This document shows positions 30,418-32,000 of a DNA stretch of 32,000 nt, in pieces. The stretch lies in contig LFSI01000049.1 of assembly GCA_001512545.1 (NCBI GenBank), forward strand, positions 1-32,000, given 5' to 3'. The notes beneath the pieces were generated by a model that worked only from the letters and a program-made list of their open reading frames with translations, made no database searches and was not told the DNA's origin. The translations under genes were made by a program, and so were the position numbers. Position 1 is the stretch's first letter. The number at the start of each line of letters is the position of its first letter. This DNA comes from Clostridia bacterium DTU065 (lineage in GTDB: Bacteria; Bacillota; DTU065).

Positions 30418-32000
30418 TTCACTTTCTGTGGTTTTGTGGTTTGTTAAGTAGTTTGTCGCGTTGTTTGAGGAGTTTTCGACGACATAGACCGGGATGTAGA
30501 GATCGTAGACATCGTTTCTGTGCTCATCGAGGACGATCTGGACCTCTTCTGCCTTGGTGTTTGGAGGAAGGCTTTCCGGATCTACAGAAAGGGTTGCGGT
30601 TCCTAAAGGGATGTGGTCGAAGATGAACCGACCTGATCCGTTTGTCAGCGTGTTCTTCGATCCGTTGAGGAGAACCTGCGCGAAATCGAGGGGAATATCG
30701 TCGCGGTCAAAGATACCGTTCTTGTTGAAATCGATAAAGACAAATCCGTCGACGCTGCCGTAAATCATTAGAGGCATATCAACAGATACGGAACTCATCT
30801 CGTCTACGACCAGAAGTCTGGGTTCAAAGACCGGGGTGTAGACGGCAGGAAGGGAGTAGAGGTCGAAGCTTAAGATGAACTCGCCGTGCTCGATGTTTTC
30901 GAAGACAAAGAAGCCGTCTTCATCTGAGGTGACGATTCTGTTATCCAGCTTTACGGAGATATCGGCTACTGTGGGCTCGCCGTCGTCGTAGAGTCCGTTG
31001 CCGTTTAAGTCTAAGAACACCCTGCCCGAAACAAACGCCCGAGGAGTCTCTTTGGTATAGGGCATGAAGGTAGGCTTTCCAGTCGTAAAGCTAATGGCGT
31101 GCGCAAAATCCAAACCGGCGTAAAAGGACAGAGTATCTGTAGGGATGTAGTAGCCGACATTGAAACGGGGTTTTATCGTCAAGCCGTTTTTCAGCTCTGT
31201 TGTTATTTCGCTGGTGGCTGAGATCCGAGAAGATCTGAGATTGGGTAGATTGCCTGCAAGGCTTAAAGTGGCTTTCAGTTCGGTCTTGCCTTCGCTATAG
31301 GATAAACCCAGATTCGACTCGAAGGTGTTTTTAGCATTCACCAAGTTCCGGTCGTTTATAAAGTTGAAAGATAGATGCGCTCCTGGCTGAAGCAGGTAGT
31401 CGTAGATGAACCTCAAGCTGTAGCTTTTGAGGTAGAAAAGACTGCTGCCTTCTCCAGCGCCGGAGCTGCTAGAAAGGGATACGGTGGCATACCCGGTGTG
31501 TTTACCTGAAGTTGCCTTGACGCTTCCGAGAATGGAGAGTCTCTGTTGTGCATTAAGGCCGTTTCTTATCTGGCTAACATAGTTAAACTTATGAGTCACA
31601 ATACCCCAGCTTCCGAGCATTTCCGAACCTGAGGAGAGTGCTTCGATCTTCTGGTCTTGCCCTGTATGGGTACTGCCCTGGTAGAGATCTTCATTGGAGA
31701 AGACAAATGCACTGTTCAGCTGGGCGGTGTTGGTTCTTTCCTTGAGGCTCCAATCTACAGTAATCTTGCTGGAGCTTTTGTTTTCTAACAAGAAGTTCTG
31801 CCGGTCGTTGGCAACTTTCAGCAAGACCTGGGTGCTTGCGGGGTTTTCCAGGATCTTGCTTACAGCTACCTGGTGCTGTTTGTGCGAAACGGCGTCCTTT
31901 TCGTTATCTGCCAGAAGCAGCTCTATCGACCAATTGGTCAGAGGATAGTAGGTGAGGGCGAAGGTGGTGCCGCGTCCGGCTCTTTGCGGGAAGATAGACG
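30409..32000 (-). CDS. Outer-membrane beta-barrel-like protein with two SdrD-B-like modules (5' part missing)
   Basis: The visible 530 residues are the C-terminal part; the frame stays open to the window edge, so the start and any signal peptide lie outside. About the first 315 visible residues show alternating polar-hydrophobic beta strands with turns (FALTYYPLTNWSIELLL, AQLNSAFVFSNEDLY, LKNGLTIKPRFNVGYYIPT, LSFYAGLDFAHAISF), as in outer-membrane barrels. Then follow two SdrD-B/CNA-B-like modules, each opening with a calcium-loop-like motif: FLDLNGNGLYDDGEP and FIDFNKNGIFDRDD. The protein ends in an Asn/Thr-rich tail. Such barrels imply an outer membrane. It could be an usher-like or surface-display protein; the function cannot be set. 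Two tandem terminators follow it. Confidence 0.75.
   Translation of the reverse strand, partial: SIFPQRAGRGTTFALTYYPLTNWSIELLLADNEKDAVSHKQHQVAVSKILENPASTQVLLKVANDRQNFLLENKSSSKITVDWSLKERTNTAQLNSAFVFSNEDLYQGSTHTGQDQKIEALSSGSEMLGSWGIVTHKFNYVSQIRNGLNAQQRLSILGSVKATSGKHTGYATVSLSSSSGAGEGSSLFYLKSYSLRFIYDYLLQPGAHLSFNFINDRNLVNAKNTFESNLGLSYSEGKTELKATLSLAGNLPNLRSSRISATSEITTELKNGLTIKPRFNVGYYIPTDTLSFYAGLDFAHAISFTTGKPTFMPYTKETPRAFVSGRVFLDLNGNGLYDDGEPTVADISVKLDNRIVTSDEDGFFVFENIEHGEFILSFDLYSLPAVYTPVFEPRLLVVDEMSSVSVDMPLMIYGSVDGFVFIDFNKNGIFDRDDIPLDFAQVLLNGSKNTLTNGSGRFIFDHIPLGTATLSVDPESLPPNTKAEEVQIVLDEHRNDVYDLYIPVYVVENSSNNATNYLTNHKTTESEMN

Noticed and set aside
1-32000. CRISPR arrays, tRNA, rRNA, insertion sequences or attachment sites
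   Set aside because: I looked for regularly spaced repeats, cloverleaf-like sequences, transposase-like proteins and long direct or inverted repeats and saw none.

Overview
The window looks like a chromosomal segment of an anaerobic, spore-forming bacterium of the Bacillota type that probably has an outer membrane. Three observations support this. A complete germination-receptor operon (gerB-gerA-gerC) is present, which is known only from endospore formers. Five sugar-type solute-binding proteins have signal peptidase I type signals and no lipobox, although GerC has a normal lipobox. The last gene encodes what looks like an outer-membrane beta-barrel followed by SdrD-B-like modules. A superoxide reductase fragment fits an anaerobe. 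I cannot name the species; diderm Bacillota such as Limnochordia or Halanaerobiales-like lineages are an inference only.

Layout. 1-186: 3' end of a superoxide reductase. 373-2369: a secreted DUF4434-type protein, a 70-aa membrane protein and an unrecognised 168-aa protein. 2466-6060: a three-gene cassette with a DUF2207-like membrane protein ending in a (Cys-Ala)5 tail, a radical SAM/SPASM protein with a PqqD-like N-terminus, and a secreted beta-helix (DUF4097-like) protein. The cassette closes with a strong terminator and is the most interesting system here. 6152-9181: a secreted LamG-like protein, a large protein of unknown function and a 55-aa charged protein. 9253-25457: a carbohydrate-oriented block with five solute-binding proteins, a GH2 glycosidase, a TetR regulator, an SGNH hydrolase, a membrane-anchored alpha/beta-hydrolase-like protein, a second LamG-like protein, a Cu/Zn superoxide dismutase, a divergent PlsY and a second DUF4434 protein with an Fn3 domain. 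25570-29409 (minus): gerB-gerA-gerC. 29600-30313: a SIMPL-domain protein. 30409-32000 (minus): the beta-barrel/SdrD-B protein, running off the right edge.

How the parts fit. Most secreted-protein genes stand alone with their own Shine-Dalgarno sequence, and several have their own terminator, so they look like separately controlled units. No ABC permease or ATPase gene is present, so the five binding proteins must use permeases encoded elsewhere or act as binding proteins only. The GH2 enzyme, SGNH esterase, DUF4434 TIM barrels and LamG-like proteins suggest glycan use. The TetR gene is divergent from one binding-protein gene and convergent with GH2. In the radical SAM cassette, the predicted topology puts the Cys-Ala tail in the cytoplasm, where the adjacent maturase could reach it. 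This suggests post-translational modification of the tail of a membrane protein.

There is no rRNA, tRNA, CRISPR array or insertion sequence that I can see. No gap between genes exceeds about 220 bases. Several starts were moved downstream from the longest open frame because a clear Shine-Dalgarno sequence, signal peptide or family N-terminus marks the real one; TTG and GTG starts are common.
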